Assembly (NCBI RefSeq): GCF_947488715.1
Contig: NZ_CANLAG010000012.1
Coordinates: 1-64,000, forward strand
Length of the DNA stretch: 64,000 bases
From: an uncultured Tateyamaria sp.
GTDB lineage: Bacteria; Pseudomonadota; Alphaproteobacteria; Rhodobacterales; Rhodobacteraceae
Direction: 5' to 3'
Under the pieces are notes generated by a model that did not search any database, was not told the origin of the DNA, and saw only the letters and a program-made list of their open reading frames with translations. How positions within the stretch are numbered: position 1 is the stretch's first letter; each line of letters begins with the position of its first letter. Below, piece after piece: positions 44,458 through 54,452 of the stretch. A program made the translations under genes and the position numbers.

Positions 44458-45717
44458 CAGCAGCGTCTCCAACGCCGCGCCCATTACCTTGGCACTGTCG
44501 AGCATATCGGTGATGCCGATCCACTCATCGGGCTTGTGCGCCAGTTCCAACTCGCCCGGACCATAGGCGATGCAATTGCGCAGCTTGCCAATGCGGTCGA
44601 TGTGTTTCTGGTCGTAAGAGCCGGGCGAGGCCACATAGGTCGGTTCCACCCCCAGCACCGCCTCGATGGCGGCATGTACGGTTTCGACCACGGGCGCGGC
44701 CTTGTCCGTCATGGACGGCAGCACCACGTTCAGCTCGCGCATCTCGTAGTCGAACCGGTCGCGCGACGCCTTGAGCCCTTCGAGAAGTTCCACGACTTCG
44801 GCGCGCACCTGTTCGACGTTTTCCTCGACCAGAAAGCGGCGGTCGATCACGATGCGGCAACTGTCGGGCACGCAATGGGCGGGCAGGCCGTCGTAATCAT
44901 CGCCCTGTTCCGGCTGGCCCCCGTGGATGGAGTTGATGTTCATGGTCGATTGCCGCGCGCCTTCGGGCACCACGGGCATATCAGTGTGACGGGCGGCCAT
45001 AGCGGGGAACAGGTCGCGTTCGAACGTGTCCAGCACCGCCCCCATGTGACGCACGGCGCAATCGCCCAGGAACGGCATGGAGCCGTGGGCAATCTCGCCC
45101 TTGGTCTCGATCTCGGCCCACCAACCGCCGCGATGGCCGAGGCAGATACGGTCCTTGTTCAGCGGTTCGGGGATGATGACGTGCTGGACGCGCGCCGGGT
45201 CAAAGAACCCCTGTTCGGCCAGATAGGCGACACCGCCGTAGCCGCCCGATTCCTCATCCGCCGTGGCGCTGATTTCGACCGCACCGGAGAAATGCGGGTG
45301 TTCAGCGATGAACGCCTCGGCGGCAATGATGGAGGCGGCAAGGCCCCCCTTCATGTCACAAGCGCCGCGGCCATAGATCTTGTCGCCCTCGATCTCGGCG
45401 CCAAAGGGGTCGCGGGTCCAACCCTGGCCGACCTCGACAACATCGTGGTGGCTGTTGAAATGCACGCATTCGCCCGGTGTCTTGCCGTCGCGCCGCGCCA
45501 CCACGTTCCAGCGCGGATAGGTATCGCTGTCGCCCGGCGTGCCGTGGGCGCGGATCATCTGGACGTCAAAGCCGTGTTGGCGCAGCCGATCACCGACCAG
45601 CGCGCAGATGTCGTGATAGTGCCGCCCCGGCGGGTTCAGCGTGGGGATGCGGATCAGGGCCTGGGTCAGCGCGACCAGATCGTCGCGGGCGGTGTCGATG
45701 CGTGTGGCGAGGGTCAT
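44446..45717 (-). CDS. M20-family metallopeptidase (ArgE/DapE/ACY1 type)
   Basis: This 423-residue zinc enzyme has the first metal motif VHFNSHHDVVEVGQGW, the bridging GRGACDMKGG and the catalytic ADEESGG. A dimerisation domain with SRIVIDRRFL-like strand follows. Acetylornithine deacetylase, succinyl-diaminopimelate desuccinylase or another N-acyl amino acid amidohydrolase are all possible. It is preceded by an intergenic element rather than by a clear promoter. Confidence 0.9.
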   Translation of the reverse strand: MTLATRIDTARDDLVALTQALIRIPTLNPPGRHYHDICALVGDRLRQHGFDVQMIRAHGTPGDSDTYPRWNVVARRDGKTPGECVHFNSHHDVVEVGQGWTRDPFGAEIEGDKIYGRGACDMKGGLAASIIAAEAFIAEHPHFSGAVEISATADEESGGYGGVAYLAEQGFFDPARVQHVIIPEPLNKDRICLGHRGGWWAEIETKGEIAHGSMPFLGDCAVRHMGAVLDTFERDLFPAMAARHTDMPVVPEGARQSTMNINSIHGGQPEQGDDYDGLPAHCVPDSCRIVIDRRFLVEENVEQVRAEVVELLEGLKASRDRFDYEMRELNVVLPSMTDKAAPVVETVHAAIEAVLGVEPTYVASPGSYDQKHIDRIGKLRNCIAYGPGELELAHKPDEWIGITDMLDSAKVMGAALETLLLPR

Positions 45718-45777
45718 GGCGCAACTGTCGGGCGGCGCGCCTCGAATGGCAAGGGAGGGCGCGCGTCAAAACGGCCC

Positions 45778-45807
45778 TCCGGGGGGCATATTTGCCGGAA
45801 CAATGAA
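45778..45807. repeat. Intergenic GGGGGCATATTTGCCGGAACAATGAAG element
   Basis: TCCGGGGGGCATATTTGCC followed by GGAACAATGAA between the MBL-fold gene end and the M20 start. It is a further copy of the element family described near 16794, with a CCTCCGGGGGG stretch in place of a full hairpin. Confidence 0.5.
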
Positions 45808-45810
45808 GCC

Positions 45811-46686
45811 CTAGAGCTTGCCCAGTGGCACCTTGAGCGCCATGTCGCCTGCGTCGTCGCGGGGGATTTCGCCGGCGCGCATGTTGACCTGAAGGGCAGG
45901 GATGATGAGGGAGGGCATGGCCAGTTGGGCATCGCGTTCGGTGCGGAACTTGATGAAATCGGCGCGGGTTTTGCCGCCGCCCACATGGACGTTCTTTTCC
46001 CGCTCTTCGGCGACAGTGGTTTCCCAGGCAATGGCGCGCCCGCCGGGGCCGTAGTCGTGGCAGATGAACAGGCGCATATCGTCAGGAAGGGCCAGGACGC
46101 GCATGATGCTGTCATAGAGTTCGCCCGCATCACCACCGGGAAAATCGGCGCGGGCCGAGCCACCGTCGGGCATGAAAAGCGTGTCGCCGACAAAGGTGGC
46201 ATTGCCCATCACATGCACCATACAGGCGGGTGTGTGGCCGGGCGTGTGCATGGCGAAGCAGGACATCGCGCCCACCTGATAGGTGTCGCCATCGGTAAAG
46301 AGCGCGTCGAACTGGCTGCCGTCGCGCTGGAATTCGGTGCCTTCGTTAAAGACTTTGCCGAAGGTGTCCTGCACCTCGGTGATCTTGGCACCGATGCCGA
46401 TCTTGCCCCCGAGCGCCTGTTGGATATAGGGCGCGCCAGAAAGGTGGTCGGCGTGCACATGGGTTTCGATGATCCAGTCGAGCCGCAGGTCATTGGCGCG
46501 GATATGGGCGATCATCTGGTCCGCCCCGTCGAAATTCAACGCACCGGCGGCATAGTCGATGTCCATCACCGCATCGATCACGGCGCAGCCCGCGCCATTC
46601 GGTTCCTGCACCACGTAGGAGATCGTGTTTGAGCGTTTGTCGAAGAACGGCGTGACAGTTGGACAGCAGTTCATGTCGGGCGTCAT
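45811..46686 (-). CDS. MBL-fold hydrolase (persulfide dioxygenase / Blh-like)
   Basis: This 291-residue metallo-beta-lactamase-fold protein has the zinc motif THVHADHLSGAPYIQ, HTPGHTPACMVHVMG, FVGDTLFM and CHDYGPGGR. The form matches ETHE1/Blh-type persulfide dioxygenases that oxidise sulfane sulfur. It is coupled by an ATGA overlap to a rhodanese gene, a pairing often seen in sulfide detoxification. Confidence 0.88.
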   Translation of the reverse strand: MTPDMNCCPTVTPFFDKRSNTISYVVQEPNGAGCAVIDAVMDIDYAAGALNFDGADQMIAHIRANDLRLDWIIETHVHADHLSGAPYIQQALGGKIGIGAKITEVQDTFGKVFNEGTEFQRDGSQFDALFTDGDTYQVGAMSCFAMHTPGHTPACMVHVMGNATFVGDTLFMPDGGSARADFPGGDAGELYDSIMRVLALPDDMRLFICHDYGPGGRAIAWETTVAEEREKNVHVGGGKTRADFIKFRTERDAQLAMPSLIIPALQVNMRAGEIPRDDAGDMALKVPLGKL

Positions 46687-47081
46687 TGCTTGTCTTCCTT
46701 CTCTATGGGGCCGCCCTGCGCGTCCCAGGTCGAGAACCCTTCGCGCAGGTGGGCGGCCTCGAACCCCATGTCCTGTAGTGTGGCAACAGTCAGGGCGGAC
46801 CGCCAGCCAGAGGCACAGTGGAACAGGTAGGTCTTGTCCGCTTGGCCAAACACCTCTTTGAAATAGGGGCTGTCTGGATCGACCCAAAATTCGATCATGC
46901 CGCGTGGAGCGTGGACCGATCCGGGGATATAGCCGCTGCGCTGGCGTTCACGGATATCACGGATGTCGACGATCACCACGTTCGGATCATCCACCATGGT
47001 GATGGCGTCCGCCGTTTCGACCTCTTTGATCCGGGCGCGGGCATCGGCCACCATCTGAGCCGCAGTTGTCTTGAGAGCCAT
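46683..47081 (-). CDS. Rhodanese-domain sulfurtransferase
   Basis: This 132-residue single-domain rhodanese has the active-site loop HCASGWRSA with the catalytic cysteine, preceded by DIRDIRERQRSGYIPGSVHAP. It transfers sulfane sulfur and probably supplies the adjacent MBL-fold dioxygenase. It starts 90 nt after the isochorismatase-like gene, and that gap probably holds its own promoter. Confidence 0.9.
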   Translation of the reverse strand: MALKTTAAQMVADARARIKEVETADAITMVDDPNVVIVDIRDIRERQRSGYIPGSVHAPRGMIEFWVDPDSPYFKEVFGQADKTYLFHCASGWRSALTVATLQDMGFEAAHLREGFSTWDAQGGPIEKEDKQ

Positions 47082-47171
47082 CGGTTCCTCCTGCCAATGG
47101 TCAAACTGTGCCAGCGCACGCGGCGTCGGGCAAGCCTGTCCTTTTCGCAGGTAATGAGAGTTATGTTAAAT

Positions 47172-47798
47172 TCAACCGTTCTGTGCAGCGAGCGTGGACA
47201 CAACTTCGTCCAGGCTGCGGCGCGCACCGGTTTGCAGGTACTCCATTGCGCGCAGTGCACTGTCGTGCGCCGGTAGGCTGGACCCGGCCACACAATCCTC
47301 GATCACACGGCAGAAATAATCGTGCTGATGCGCGTCGACAAAGGTGTAATGCACACACACGTCCGTCAGGCCGCCAACCAGAAGCAGGGTGTCGACCTTG
47401 AGCCCTTTGAGCAGGATTTCAAAGTCGGTGCCAAAAAAGGCTGAGTAGCGCCGTTTGCGCACGATATAATCGTCCGGGCGCACATCCATTTCGGCAACAG
47501 CCAAGGCTGTGGCGGGGTTGTCTTCGAGGCAGTGGACGTCTTCGTCACCGTCCAGTTCGCGGCCGAAATCCACCATCGACGGGTGGTGGACCTCTTGGAC
47601 AAAGATCACCGGCACATCAGCGGCGCGGGCCGCGTCGATGGCGGTGCGGGCGCGCAGCATCCGGTCTTTGTAACCCGGCATGTTGTCGATGGACCGCACG
47701 GCGCTGTCGTCGATAAAGGTGCTGGCTTGAATGTCGATCACGATCAATGCCGCGCGGCCCTCGATCAGTGCGCGCGGCGTTTTCTGTGCGTTGGCCAT
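47172..47798 (-). CDS. Cysteine hydrolase (isochorismatase-like family)
   Basis: This 208-residue protein has the family Asp in ALIVIDIQASTF, a Lys in the VRKRRYSAFFGTDFE region and the nucleophile Cys in GGLTDVCVHYT. Members include nicotinamidase, ureidomalonase-like and N-carbamoyl hydrolases; the substrate here is unknown. Its ATG overlaps the glpK stop by one base. Confidence 0.88.
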   Translation of the reverse strand: MANAQKTPRALIEGRAALIVIDIQASTFIDDSAVRSIDNMPGYKDRMLRARTAIDAARAADVPVIFVQEVHHPSMVDFGRELDGDEDVHCLEDNPATALAVAEMDVRPDDYIVRKRRYSAFFGTDFEILLKGLKVDTLLLVGGLTDVCVHYTFVDAHQHDYFCRVIEDCVAGSSLPAHDSALRAMEYLQTGARRSLDEVVSTLAAQNG

Positions 47799-49256
47799 CA
47801 GACCGCCTGTGTTGCGGCGATGGCCCGTTGCCAGCGCGCATAGCCTGCTCTGCGGTCGGCATCGGACATTTGCGGATCAAACCGTGCCTCGTGGGCCCAA
47901 GTTGCGGCAAACCCGTCCATGTCGGGGTAAATCCCCGCGCGCATACCGGCCAGCCACGCCGCCCCCAGCGCGGTGGTCTCAAGGCCTGCAGGTCGGTCCA
48001 CCGGCGCGCCCAGCATATCCGACAGGAACTGCATCGCCCAGTCATTGGCGCTGAGACCCCCGTCCACACGCAGCACCGCATCGCCGCCATCGGGCCAGTC
48101 GGCGCGCATCGCTTCCCACAGGTCACGTGTTTGAAAACCGATGCTTTCCAGTGCGGCCCGCGCCATGTCCGCAGGGCCGGTGTCACGGGTCAGACCGAAT
48201 GTCGCGCCTCGGCAATCGGGGTTCCAATAGGGCGCGCCCAGCCCGGTGAAGGCGGGCACAAGGGTCACATTGCCACTGCCCTGTTCGGCCAGCGCCTGCG
48301 TCTCGCTTGCTGTCTGGATCACGCCCAGACCGTCGCGCAACCACTGCACCACGGCACCCGCGATGAAAATCGATCCCTCCAGCGCATAGGTCGGCTTGCC
48401 GTCCAGCTGATAGGCCACGGTGGTCAGCAACCGGTTTTGCGAGGTCACAGGCGTGTCGCCCGTGTTCAGCAACGCAAAGCACCCGGTGCCATAGGTCGAT
48501 TTCAGCATACCAGCCTGGAAACAGGCCTGCCCGATCGTCGCCGCCTGTTGGTCCCCCGCTACGCCATAGATCGGCGTCTCGCCGCCCAGCCGGTCGGTCA
48601 CACCGAAATCGGATGCACAGTCGCGCACCTCGGGCAGCATCTCCATCGGGATATCCAGCATCGCGCACATCTCGGGACTCCACGCGCCCTTGTGGATGTC
48701 ATAGAGCATTGTGCGCGCCGCATTCGTCGCATCCGTCACGTGGTTGGCCCGGTCCGTCATGTGCCAGATCAGGAAACTGTCAACCGTCCCAAACAGCAGC
48801 TTGCCCGCCCGCGCCCGGTCGCGCGACCCCTCGTGTTGGTCGAGGATCCACTTGACCTTGGTGGCAGAGAAATAGGGATCCAGCAGCAGCCCGGTGATCG
48901 CCATGACCCTCGGCCCGCAGCCCCTCGCACATCGCGGCCGTGCGCCGATCCTGCCAGACAATCGCATTGTGCAACGGTTCGCCTGTTTCCGCGTCCCAGA
49001 TCACGGTTGTCTCACGCTGATTGGTGATGCCGATGGCGGCAATGTCCGCCGCGCCTAGACCGGTCTTCTCCATCACCGCTTTGCAGGTGGATTTCACCGT
49101 ATCCAGCAGGTCCTGCGGATTGTGCTCCACCCAGCCACTGTTCGGGAAATGCTGCGTAAACTCCTCCTGCGCAGAGGCAACAGGGCGCATGTCACCGTCA
49201 AAGATGATCGCCCGCGAGGACGTGGTGCCCTGATCAATGGCGAGAATATGGGTCAT
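47798..49256 (-). pseudogene. glpK: Glycerol kinase, frameshifted
   Basis: Two frames together make a normal GlpK. The N-terminal part (49256 down to about 48905) reads [22 protein letters not shown] to the [21 protein letters not shown] segment. The C-terminal part (about 48900 down to 47798) begins [18 protein letters not shown] and continues to the end. Compared with the family spacing, about 14 bases are missing near 48896-48912, which shifts the frame. The total of 1459 nt is not a multiple of three. It could be a true pseudogene or a sequencing error. It is coupled to glpD by an ATGA overlap. Confidence 0.8.
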
Positions 49257-50788
49257 GCGGCGTTTTCCTTCATCCAGTCGTCAACGGCCGTGCGTTGTTC
49301 GGGCGTCAGCCGCAGACCCAACTTGGTCCGCCGCCACAACGCATCCTCGCCACGCACCGCGTATTCGCGGGCCATCATCCATTTCAGCTCGGCCCCGGTC
49401 AATGTCGCACCGAAATCCGGGCCCAGATCCTCGGCCGTTTTGGCGCTGCCCAGCACCTCCCACGCCTCGGTCCCATAGGCGCGGATCAGACGCGCGGCCC
49501 ATTTGTCGTCCAGAAACGGATACTCCGCCACCAGCCGCGCACGCAGCGCAGGCACATCCGACACCTTGAAATCACCACCGGGCATCAGCACCCCGGCGGT
49601 CCACGCCTCGCCCAACCCCATCTTGGCCAGCGCCTGTTCGGCCAGCTTGCGATAAGTGGTGATCTTGCCGCCAAACACGCTCAGCACCGGCGGGCCATTT
49701 TCATCCAGCGCCAGCACGTAATCCCGCGTGGCCGCCGTGGCCGACGACGCCCCATCATCATAAAGCGGGCGCACACCCGAATAGGTCCACACCACATCCT
49801 CGGGCGTCACGGGTGTCTCGAAATACTCGGATGCAAAATTGCACAGGTAATCGCGTTCGGTGTCGGAAATCGCGGGTTTTGTGTCCGGGTCCGTATGATC
49901 CGCATCGGTGGTCCCGATCAGGGTGAAATCCTGCTCGTAGGGAATGGCAAAGATGATGCGCCCATCAGTCCCTTGAAAGAAATAGGCCTTGTCGTGATCA
50001 TAAAGCCGCTTGGTCACGATGTGGCTACCGCGCACCAGCCGGATGCTGTGCTGGCTGTTCTGCCGCATCACGCCGGTCAGGATGTCAGCCACCCACGGGC
50101 CACCGGCATTGACCAGCGCCTTGGCACGAAACGTCCCCTGCTCTGTCTCGATCCGCCAGGTGTCGCCGTCGCGCGCGGCTTGTGTCACGGCACAGCGGGT
50201 CAGGATCGTGGCCCCCCGCGCCTCGGCGTCACGTGCGTTCAGCATCACCAGCCGCGCATCCTCGACCCAGCAGTCACTGTATTCATAGGCCATCTTGAAC
50301 CGCGACTTCAGCCCCTTGCCCTCTGGCGCAGTGGTCAGGTCCAGCGTCTTGGTGCCCGGCAAAATCTCGCGCCCGCCCAGATTGTCGTAGAGAAACAGGC
50401 CCAGCCGCACCAGCCACGCAGGTCGCCGCCCCTTTTCGATCCACGGCATCACAACGCGCAACAGACGCGAAGTGGGCGTGTCACTGTCAAACCGCATGTC
50501 AGGCGCGTATGGCAGGACAAAGCGCATGGGCCAGCTGATATGCGGCATCGCTTTCAGCAGCACTTCACGCTCTTTCAGCGCCGATTTGACCAGACCGAAT
50601 TCAAAAAATTCGAGGTAGCGCAGCCCGCCGTGAAACAGTTTGGTCGACGCCGACGACGTCGCCCCGCCCAGATCACCGGCCTCGGCCAGACCCACGGACA
50701 GGCCCCGCCCGGCCGCATCCCGTGCAATCCCGGTGCCGTTGATACCACCGCCAATAATGAACAAATCAAAGACTTTTTCGTCGGCCAC
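49253..50788 (-). CDS. glpD: Aerobic glycerol-3-phosphate dehydrogenase
   Basis: This protein of about 511 residues, a membrane-associated FAD enzyme, oxidises glycerol-3-phosphate to DHAP and passes electrons to quinone. FAD motif [29 protein letters not shown] and the late [16 protein letters not shown] are present. GTG 50788 has GGAGGG upstream; another GTG at 50818 extends the frame ten residues. Its stop overlaps the glpK start. With glpK frameshifted, glycerol use from this locus may be lost while glycerol-3-phosphate oxidation remains. Confidence 0.92.
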   Translation of the reverse strand: MADEKVFDLFIIGGGINGTGIARDAAGRGLSVGLAEAGDLGGATSSASTKLFHGGLRYLEFFEFGLVKSALKEREVLLKAMPHISWPMRFVLPYAPDMRFDSDTPTSRLLRVVMPWIEKGRRPAWLVRLGLFLYDNLGGREILPGTKTLDLTTAPEGKGLKSRFKMAYEYSDCWVEDARLVMLNARDAEARGATILTRCAVTQAARDGDTWRIETEQGTFRAKALVNAGGPWVADILTGVMRQNSQHSIRLVRGSHIVTKRLYDHDKAYFFQGTDGRIIFAIPYEQDFTLIGTTDADHTDPDTKPAISDTERDYLCNFASEYFETPVTPEDVVWTYSGVRPLYDDGASSATAATRDYVLALDENGPPVLSVFGGKITTYRKLAEQALAKMGLGEAWTAGVLMPGGDFKVSDVPALRARLVAEYPFLDDKWAARLIRAYGTEAWEVLGSAKTAEDLGPDFGATLTGAELKWMMAREYAVRGEDALWRRTKLGLRLTPEQRTAVDDWMKENAA

Positions 50789-50856
50789 GCCCGAACCCTC
50801 CGCCTGCGTCAAGACCACCTCTTAAAACTTTAGTAAGCAGTCTTCAATCGTTAGCG

Positions 50857-51486
50857 TTAACGCTGCGGCGTGATGTCCTTGATTCCCAACAGAACCGCGG
50901 CGCCGATCATCAACGCGCCACACATGCGATTGATCCACACAAAAGACAAGCGTACCAATCGCGCGGCCACACGGTCCCCGGCCCAACCCCACAGGATCAG
51001 GGTCGCGCCGTCCACAAGGATATAGGTGAGGCCCAGGATTAGAAGCTGTGGCAAGACGGCGGCGGATGGGTCGATGAACTGCGGAAACAGGGCCGCGAAA
51101 AACACCACAGCAAAGGGGTTGGTCATCGACGTCACGAACCCCATGCGGAACAACCGGCCCGGTCGGCCCGAAGCGGCAGCACCCCGCGTACCCGCACCTT
51201 CACGCGACAGCATCAGGCGCACGCCGATCCACACCAGATACGCCACGCCCAGCCACTTGATCCAGCCAAAGGCCACGGCAGAGCTGGCAATCACCGCCGC
51301 CAGACCAAAGGCGGCGGCCGTCATCTGCACCGCATTGGCGCTCAGATCTCCGGCAATCACCCACAGACTGCGGCGCAGCCCGTGTTTCATCGCGTTCGAT
51401 ACAATCAACAGCTGGCTGGTATCCGGCGGCGTGGCAAAGAACACGGCCACCGCCGCAAGGTACAGCAGATAGGTCTCGGCGCTCAC
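50857..51486 (-). CDS. LysE/RhtB-family amino-acid exporter
   Basis: This 209-residue protein has about six membrane helices and the LysE start pattern YLAAVAVFFATPPDTSQLLIVSNAMKHG. The start is GTG 51486 overlapping the idi stop (GTGA), so it is the last gene of the bchG operon. Exporters of this family move lysine, homoserine/threonine or related amino acids; a role in photosynthesis is not obvious. Confidence 0.88.
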   Translation of the reverse strand: MSAETYLLYLAAVAVFFATPPDTSQLLIVSNAMKHGLRRSLWVIAGDLSANAVQMTAAAFGLAAVIASSAVAFGWIKWLGVAYLVWIGVRLMLSREGAGTRGAAASGRPGRLFRMGFVTSMTNPFAVVFFAALFPQFIDPSAAVLPQLLILGLTYILVDGATLILWGWAGDRVAARLVRLSFVWINRMCGALMIGAAVLLGIKDITPQR

Positions 51487-52016
51487 GCCTGTTCCAGATC
51501 AGTGCCGAAAATCACGTCTGCATGTTCGGACAGATAGATGCGCAGCCACGGCGTGAACCGTTCCGGATCGCGGGCAACCGCGTCGCGCAGGGCGTGGAAC
51601 TCGATCCACTCCACGGCCATGACCTCGTCGGGGTTCGGCACAACCTCCAGATCATCGGGCGCATGGCCCACATAGACGTCGACCACCTCGTGTTCGATCA
51701 GGCCGCCGCCCACATCCGCGCGGTATTCCAGATGGTGCCGGTGGTCGAGCGCCAGCCCCGTGATCCCCACCTCTTCCTCCAGCCGCCGCACGGCGCAATC
51801 GCCGGGGGTCTCGTCCCAATCGGGATGGGTGCAGCAGGTGTTCGCCCACAGGCCCGGCGTGTGGTACTTGCCCATCGCCCGCTGCTGCAACAGCACCTGC
51901 GTGCCCCGGATCACGAACACCGACACCGCCTTGTGCTTGAGGCCCTTCACGTGCGCCTCCAGCTTTTCAACCGGAACAAGGGTGCCATCGACCCAAGCAG
52001 GGATCATGATGCTCAT
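51483..52016 (-). CDS. idi: Isopentenyl-diphosphate delta-isomerase, type 1
   Basis: This 177-residue Nudix-fold enzyme has the catalytic Cys in GLWANTCCTHPDWDE, the glutamate-rich Nudix helix RRLEEEVGI and the late PNPDEVMAVEW. It balances IPP and DMAPP for carotenoids and phytol-type tails. ATG 52016 overlaps the bchP stop; ATG 52007 (MIPAWVDG) is an alternative. Within the bchG-bchP unit it supports pigment precursor supply, together with dxs. Confidence 0.94.
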   Translation of the reverse strand: MSIMIPAWVDGTLVPVEKLEAHVKGLKHKAVSVFVIRGTQVLLQQRAMGKYHTPGLWANTCCTHPDWDETPGDCAVRRLEEEVGITGLALDHRHHLEYRADVGGGLIEHEVVDVYVGHAPDDLEVVPNPDEVMAVEWIEFHALRDAVARDPERFTPWLRIYLSEHADVIFGTDLEQA

Positions 52017-53191
52017 ACGTGGTTCGCCTTCACCAGACCCGTCAGGTGGGCCATGTTCTTGATGCCGATCTTGATGTGGGCCATGGGCCGCGCCTTGACC
52101 AGCTTCTTGTTCATATACGCTTCAAACGTCAAACGCTGCACATCAATATCGTGGCACAGCGACACAAAGCGCTCGCGCCGGTCATCGCTGCGGTAATAGG
52201 CGTTCTGCATCGACGCCAGCACTCGGAACACCGTCTTGTGCTCGCGCATGAACAGCTTGCGCGCCAGTTTCAGGTCCTTGGCCCGGCCCGAGGCGAGCGT
52301 CGCCGCACAGGCCGTCGCCGCCACGCGGCCACCAACCATCGCGTAATAAATCCCCTCGCCTGAGGACGGGGCCACAACCCCCGCCGCATCACCGGCCAGC
52401 ACCACGTCCTTGCCATTGTCCCAGCAATCCAGCGGTTTCAGCGGAATGGGCGCGCCTTCCTTGCGCAGGGTTTCGCACTGGTCCAGCCCACTCGCCACGC
52501 GCAGGGCCGCCGTCGCCTCCTTGAGGTTCACGGATGACAACTCGGACCCCATGCCGACACTGGCACTGTCCCCGTGCGGGAACACCCAGCCGTAAAAGTC
52601 AGGCGAAATCGCCCCGTCATAGATCACGTCACAGCGCACCGGGTCGTACACTTCGGTCTTGGGCGGTGCCTTGATGATCTCGTGATAGGCAAAGACCAAC
52701 GGCACCTTGTCCGCATCCTTCACCTCGGCCAGACCCACCCGCGATTTCGCGCCGTCCGCCCCGATCACCAGCTTGCAGGGCAGCTCGTGATATTCCTGCG
52801 TGGCCTTGTCGCGATAGATGACAACGGGCGTGCCTTCGGGCCGTTCAATCCGCACGAACGTACCGGTAAACCGCTCGGCCCCCGCCGCCTCAGCACGGGC
52901 GCGCAGGAACGGGTCGAAATCCTTGCGATCCACCATCCCGACATAGCCGTTCTCGATGGGGATATCGACATGCCGCCCCGTGGGCGAAATCATCCGCGCG
53001 GTCGTCACCTTGGTCAGCAACTGATCCTCGGTCACGTGGAAATCCTGCATCAGGCGCGGCGGAATGGCCCCGCCACAGGGCTTGATCCGCCCCTCCCGGT
53101 CCAACAGAGCCACCTTGTGACCCGACCGCACCAGATCCTCGGCGGCTGTGGCACCGGACGGGCCTCCGCCCACAACAACTACATCATACAT
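52013..53191 (-). CDS. bchP: Geranylgeranyl reductase BchP
   Basis: This 392-residue flavoprotein reduces the geranylgeranyl tail of bacteriochlorophyll to phytyl. The FAD motif VVVGGGPSGATAAEDLVRSGHKVALLDREGRIKPCGG and LAGDAAGVVAPSSGEGIYYAM are typical. ATG 53191 (MYDVVVVGG) was chosen over an upstream extension to 53221 because it begins the Rossmann fold and GGGGGA lies upstream. Confidence 0.95.
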   Translation of the reverse strand: MYDVVVVGGGPSGATAAEDLVRSGHKVALLDREGRIKPCGGAIPPRLMQDFHVTEDQLLTKVTTARMISPTGRHVDIPIENGYVGMVDRKDFDPFLRARAEAAGAERFTGTFVRIERPEGTPVVIYRDKATQEYHELPCKLVIGADGAKSRVGLAEVKDADKVPLVFAYHEIIKAPPKTEVYDPVRCDVIYDGAISPDFYGWVFPHGDSASVGMGSELSSVNLKEATAALRVASGLDQCETLRKEGAPIPLKPLDCWDNGKDVVLAGDAAGVVAPSSGEGIYYAMVGGRVAATACAATLASGRAKDLKLARKLFMREHKTVFRVLASMQNAYYRSDDRRERFVSLCHDIDVQRLTFEAYMNKKLVKARPMAHIKIGIKNMAHLTGLVKANHV

Positions 53192-53195
53192 ATCG

Positions 53196-54452
53196 TCATT
53201 CCCCCGGAACCAAGGTTGCATCTTCCATCTCTGCCCCGCGCATCACCGACGCGGCCATCACGGCAGCGGCCAGGAACAGAACAGCCTCAAGCGTGAACAC
53301 CGAAGCATAGGCCAAGGCGTCCGGCAAAATCAGGCGTGTGAGGTCCAGCATCGCGGTCGCGACCAGCCCCGCCAGCCCCGCGGCAATCGCCTGCGCCGCG
53401 CCAAAGACACCCATGCGGGTGCCCGTGCTGCGCGCATGTGCTGCAGCCAGTTGCATCATCGACCCGACCGCACCCACGACAAACAGCCCGTTGCCCAGAC
53501 CCAGCACCACCGTACTCGGCACCAGCGCCAGACCCGCGCCCAGACCCAACAGACCGGCGGCAGAAATCACACAGCCCGCAATCGCCCAGACCCGCAACGA
53601 CCCGATGCGCAGTTGCGACAGCACGCCCGCCCCGATCATGCCCAGCAATGCGGCCCCGTCCTTGCCCCCCGACAGCTTGGTGCTGTCCTCCGGACCAAGG
53701 CCGTGGATATGCCCGGCAAAGGGCTCAAGGATCAGTTCGGACAGGTAGAATGCAAGGATCGACAGAAACACGAAACCGGTGAACCGCCGCGCCACCGGGT
53801 CGCCCCATGTCTGGCGCAATGCCACGCGCAGCGGCGTGTCATCCCGTTCGACAACCGCGCCCGCGCGCGCCTCGACGCCAAGGGTCGCCACGACACAGAG
53901 CAGAAGGGCAATGCCCACCACAACGGCCACAACCGTGACCAGCCGCGCGGGGCTATAGGGTTCCAGCGCGATGCCCGTCCCAACGGACGCTGCAATCGCG
54001 CCCGCGATCAGGAACAGCCAGGCGGTTGTCGCCACACCGCCCTTGCGCGCACCGGACGCACTCGCCAACAGGGCAAGGAAAGACGTCCCCGCCGCCCCGA
54101 TCCCCAGACCAATGGCAATATAAGAGACAAGCCAGACAATCAGCGCCATGGGCACCGACGTCTCCGCCACAGAGATACCCCAGGCCGCACCCAGCACACC
54201 CGCGCCGACCACCGCCATACCGCCAAGGATGAACGGCGTCCGCCCACCCTTCACATCACTCCGATGCCCCCACACGGGCCGCGTCAACTGCACCCCATAG
54301 TGCAAGGCGACCAACAAACCGGGCAGCAGCGCAGGCAGCGCCAGCTCCACCGTCATCAACCGGTTGAACAGGTTCACGGGCAGTGCGGCCAACCCGCCAA
54401 TCGCGGCGTTCACCAGACACAGCCGCGCCAATGTCGCCCAACCCACGCTCAT
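53196..54452 (-). CDS. PucC/BCH2-family bacteriochlorophyll synthase-associated carrier (MFS-like)
   Basis: This protein of about 418 residues has 12 predicted membrane helices of the PucC/LhaA/Bch2 family, which assist assembly of antenna complexes or pigment delivery. Motifs PVNLFNRLMTVELALPALLPGLLVALHYGVQLTRPVWGHRSDVKGGRTPFILGG are characteristic. Located between bchG and bchP, it corresponds to the 'bch2' gene of Rhodobacter clusters. ATG 54452 overlaps the bchG stop. Confidence 0.9.
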   Translation of the reverse strand: MSVGWATLARLCLVNAAIGGLAALPVNLFNRLMTVELALPALLPGLLVALHYGVQLTRPVWGHRSDVKGGRTPFILGGMAVVGAGVLGAAWGISVAETSVPMALIVWLVSYIAIGLGIGAAGTSFLALLASASGARKGGVATTAWLFLIAGAIAASVGTGIALEPYSPARLVTVVAVVVGIALLLCVVATLGVEARAGAVVERDDTPLRVALRQTWGDPVARRFTGFVFLSILAFYLSELILEPFAGHIHGLGPEDSTKLSGGKDGAALLGMIGAGVLSQLRIGSLRVWAIAGCVISAAGLLGLGAGLALVPSTVVLGLGNGLFVVGAVGSMMQLAAAHARSTGTRMGVFGAAQAIAAGLAGLVATAMLDLTRLILPDALAYASVFTLEAVLFLAAAVMAASVMRGAEMEDATLVPGE

